Below, piece after piece: positions 6,127 through 7,162 of a DNA stretch of 7,162 nucleotides. The first letter of the stretch is position 1. The number at the start of each line of letters is the position of its first letter. The DNA comes from Lachnospiraceae bacterium. GTDB taxonomy: Bacteria > Bacillota > Clostridia > Lachnospirales > Lachnospiraceae. The notes beneath the pieces were generated by a model that saw only the letters and a program-made list of their open reading frames with translations, was not told the DNA's origin and ran no database searches. Location: positions 1 through 7,162 of the forward strand of contig JAFUWM010000097.1 of the NCBI GenBank assembly GCA_017483425.1, read 5' to 3'. The position numbers and the translations under genes are program-made.

Positions 6127-7162
6127 CTAAAACTCTTTTCCGTCTTTCATAAAATCTATAAGATTTATATGTACTATACCATTTCGCTGTTGAAGCAATG
6201 GGTCTACGGTAACTACATACTTGGGATAATTATCCCTGATTGATTCCAAAGGCCTGTACTCGCGATCCTCCGTTTCCTTTGACAACGCTATCGTATAAGA
6301 GACCTGAACGTAGGAATACCTCATATCATTATCCCTGAGTATGAAGTCACATTCCAGTCTGCCTATCCTTCCTACGCTGACAGAATAATCATGAGACCTG
6401 GCATATATGTATGTAATATTCTCCAAAACCGGACCGTAATTAATCCTATTATCCGTATTCTGAACATAATAAAAACTAAGGTCTGCAAGATAATACTTTT
6501 TTTCTCCACTTAGCGACTTTTTCGATTTCATATCAAATCGCGGACATTCATAAAGTATTTTTGCGTCAAGTAACGCTTTGATATACCTTGCAATTGTAGC
6601 TTCGCTGATTGGTGTTCCAGTCTGTTCAATTGCCTTTTTCAGACTTTTTAAGCTTGTGGTTGCACCGAAGTTATTGATGATGTACCTCTGAACAGTTTCA
6701 AATGTACTTTTGTTACGTATCTTCAGCCGCCTTTTTATGTCCTTATCATAGATTTCTTCAATTACACTTTTTACATATCTGCGTTTCGCAGCCATAGAAT
6801 CTAAGAGAATTGTTCTGGGAAATCCTCCCTCCAAAATGTAACTTTGCAGTTCCACCTGTCTGTCGGCAGCAATCTCCTTACCATAAAACTTCTTTATTCC
6901 CTCATATTCCTCGAATGATAGCGGAAACATTTCAAATTCTATATAACGCCCGGTAAGCTTCGTCATCAACTCACCACTAAGCAGGTAAGAATTTGATCCT
7001 GTAATAAATATAGACCACCCGTCAGTTCCACGAAAACCATTAAGAACTATTTCAAACCCTTCAACGTTTTGAACCTCATCAATAAACAGATATTTTGTTC
7101 CTTTTGCTTCCCGGACACTTTGTATCAACTGTTTCAATTGATCCGCTTTCGTTATTTGGTTA
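6127..7162 (-). CDS. AAA+ ATPase with C-terminal DUF4143-type domain, 5' end beyond window
   Basis: The frame is open to the right edge. The TTG at 7137 is in frame with eight more sense codons before the edge (NQITKADQ) and has no ribosome binding site, so the gene starts outside the window, with the Walker A P-loop. Counting from that TTG, visible motifs are Walker B KYLFIDEVQ (15-23), sensor-1 FITGSNSYLLS (44-54) and LTGRYIEFEMFPLSFEEY (61-78), which is typical of the AAA_14/DUF4143 family. A winged-helix-like region follows (about 140-200). The C-terminal region has LADLSFYY (218-225), LECDFILRDND (261-271) and YVQVSY (276-281), a nuclease-fold-like pattern with Gln in place of the usual Glu of ExK. 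These proteins are widespread orphan ATPases of unclear role, often patchily distributed. The stretch is more AT-rich than its neighbours: two 60-base lines counted by hand (starting 6421 and 6661) gave about 33-35% GC, against about 50-53% for lines starting 1801 and 3421. Confidence 0.9.
   Translation of the reverse strand, partial: NQITKADQLKQLIQSVREAKGTKYLFIDEVQNVEGFEIVLNGFRGTDGWSIFITGSNSYLLSGELMTKLTGRYIEFEMFPLSFEEYEGIKKFYGKEIAADRQVELQSYILEGGFPRTILLDSMAAKRRYVKSVIEEIYDKDIKRRLKIRNKSTFETVQRYIINNFGATTSLKSLKKAIEQTGTPISEATIARYIKALLDAKILYECPRFDMKSKKSLSGEKKYYLADLSFYYVQNTDNRINYGPVLENITYIYARSHDYSVSVGRIGRLECDFILRDNDMRYSYVQVSYTIALSKETEDREYRPLESIRDNYPKYVVTVDPLLQQRNGIVHINLIDFMKDGKEF

Noticed and set aside
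7135..7137. TTG at 7137 as the real start of the ATPase
   Set aside because: The frame stays open to the window edge, no ribosome binding site precedes it, and the protein would lack the Walker A loop that must come before the visible Walker B.

Overview
All genes in this window run leftward, on the minus strand. The window looks like a piece of a low-to-mid-GC Gram-positive genome. My best guess is a gut or rumen Clostridia/Lachnospiraceae (Butyrivibrio-like). This inference rests on strong AGGAGG-type ribosome binding sites, a TTG start, frequent ATA (Ile) and AGG/AGA (Arg) codons, and the gene families present. No marker gene proves the taxonomy.

Layout in transcription order, right to left. 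At the right edge (6127-7162) is the 3' part of an AAA+ ATPase with a C-terminal DUF4143-type region. It is more AT-rich than the rest and is closed by a clear intrinsic terminator (6054-6079). After a 245-base intergenic gap that also carries a sigma-A-like -10 box, a five-gene leftward block begins: (1) a 99-residue STAS anti-anti-sigma-like protein (5581-5880); (2) a 209-residue protein read as a divergent anti-sigma/serine-kinase-like partner (4918-5547, TTG start); (3) after a 92-base gap holding two hairpins, one terminator-like, a 741-residue membrane protein that joins two extracytoplasmic sensor-like modules to a 12-helix MFS transporter (2600-4825); (4) overlapping it by 4 bases, a secreted TrpX/ABC_sub_bind-like solute-binding protein (1440-2603); (5) an NRPS-type amino-acid adenylation enzyme (1-1403) that runs off the left edge after 467 residues, just before the catalytic-lysine (A10) motif.

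Working hypothesis (inference): a partner-switch pair, a sensing transporter and a solute-binding protein form one signalling and export unit that serves an amino-acid-activating, nonribosomal-peptide-like pathway whose remaining genes lie to the left. No PP2C/SpoIIE phosphatase, sigma factor, carrier protein, or ABC permease/ATPase is present in the window. The regulatory output and the product are therefore unknown.
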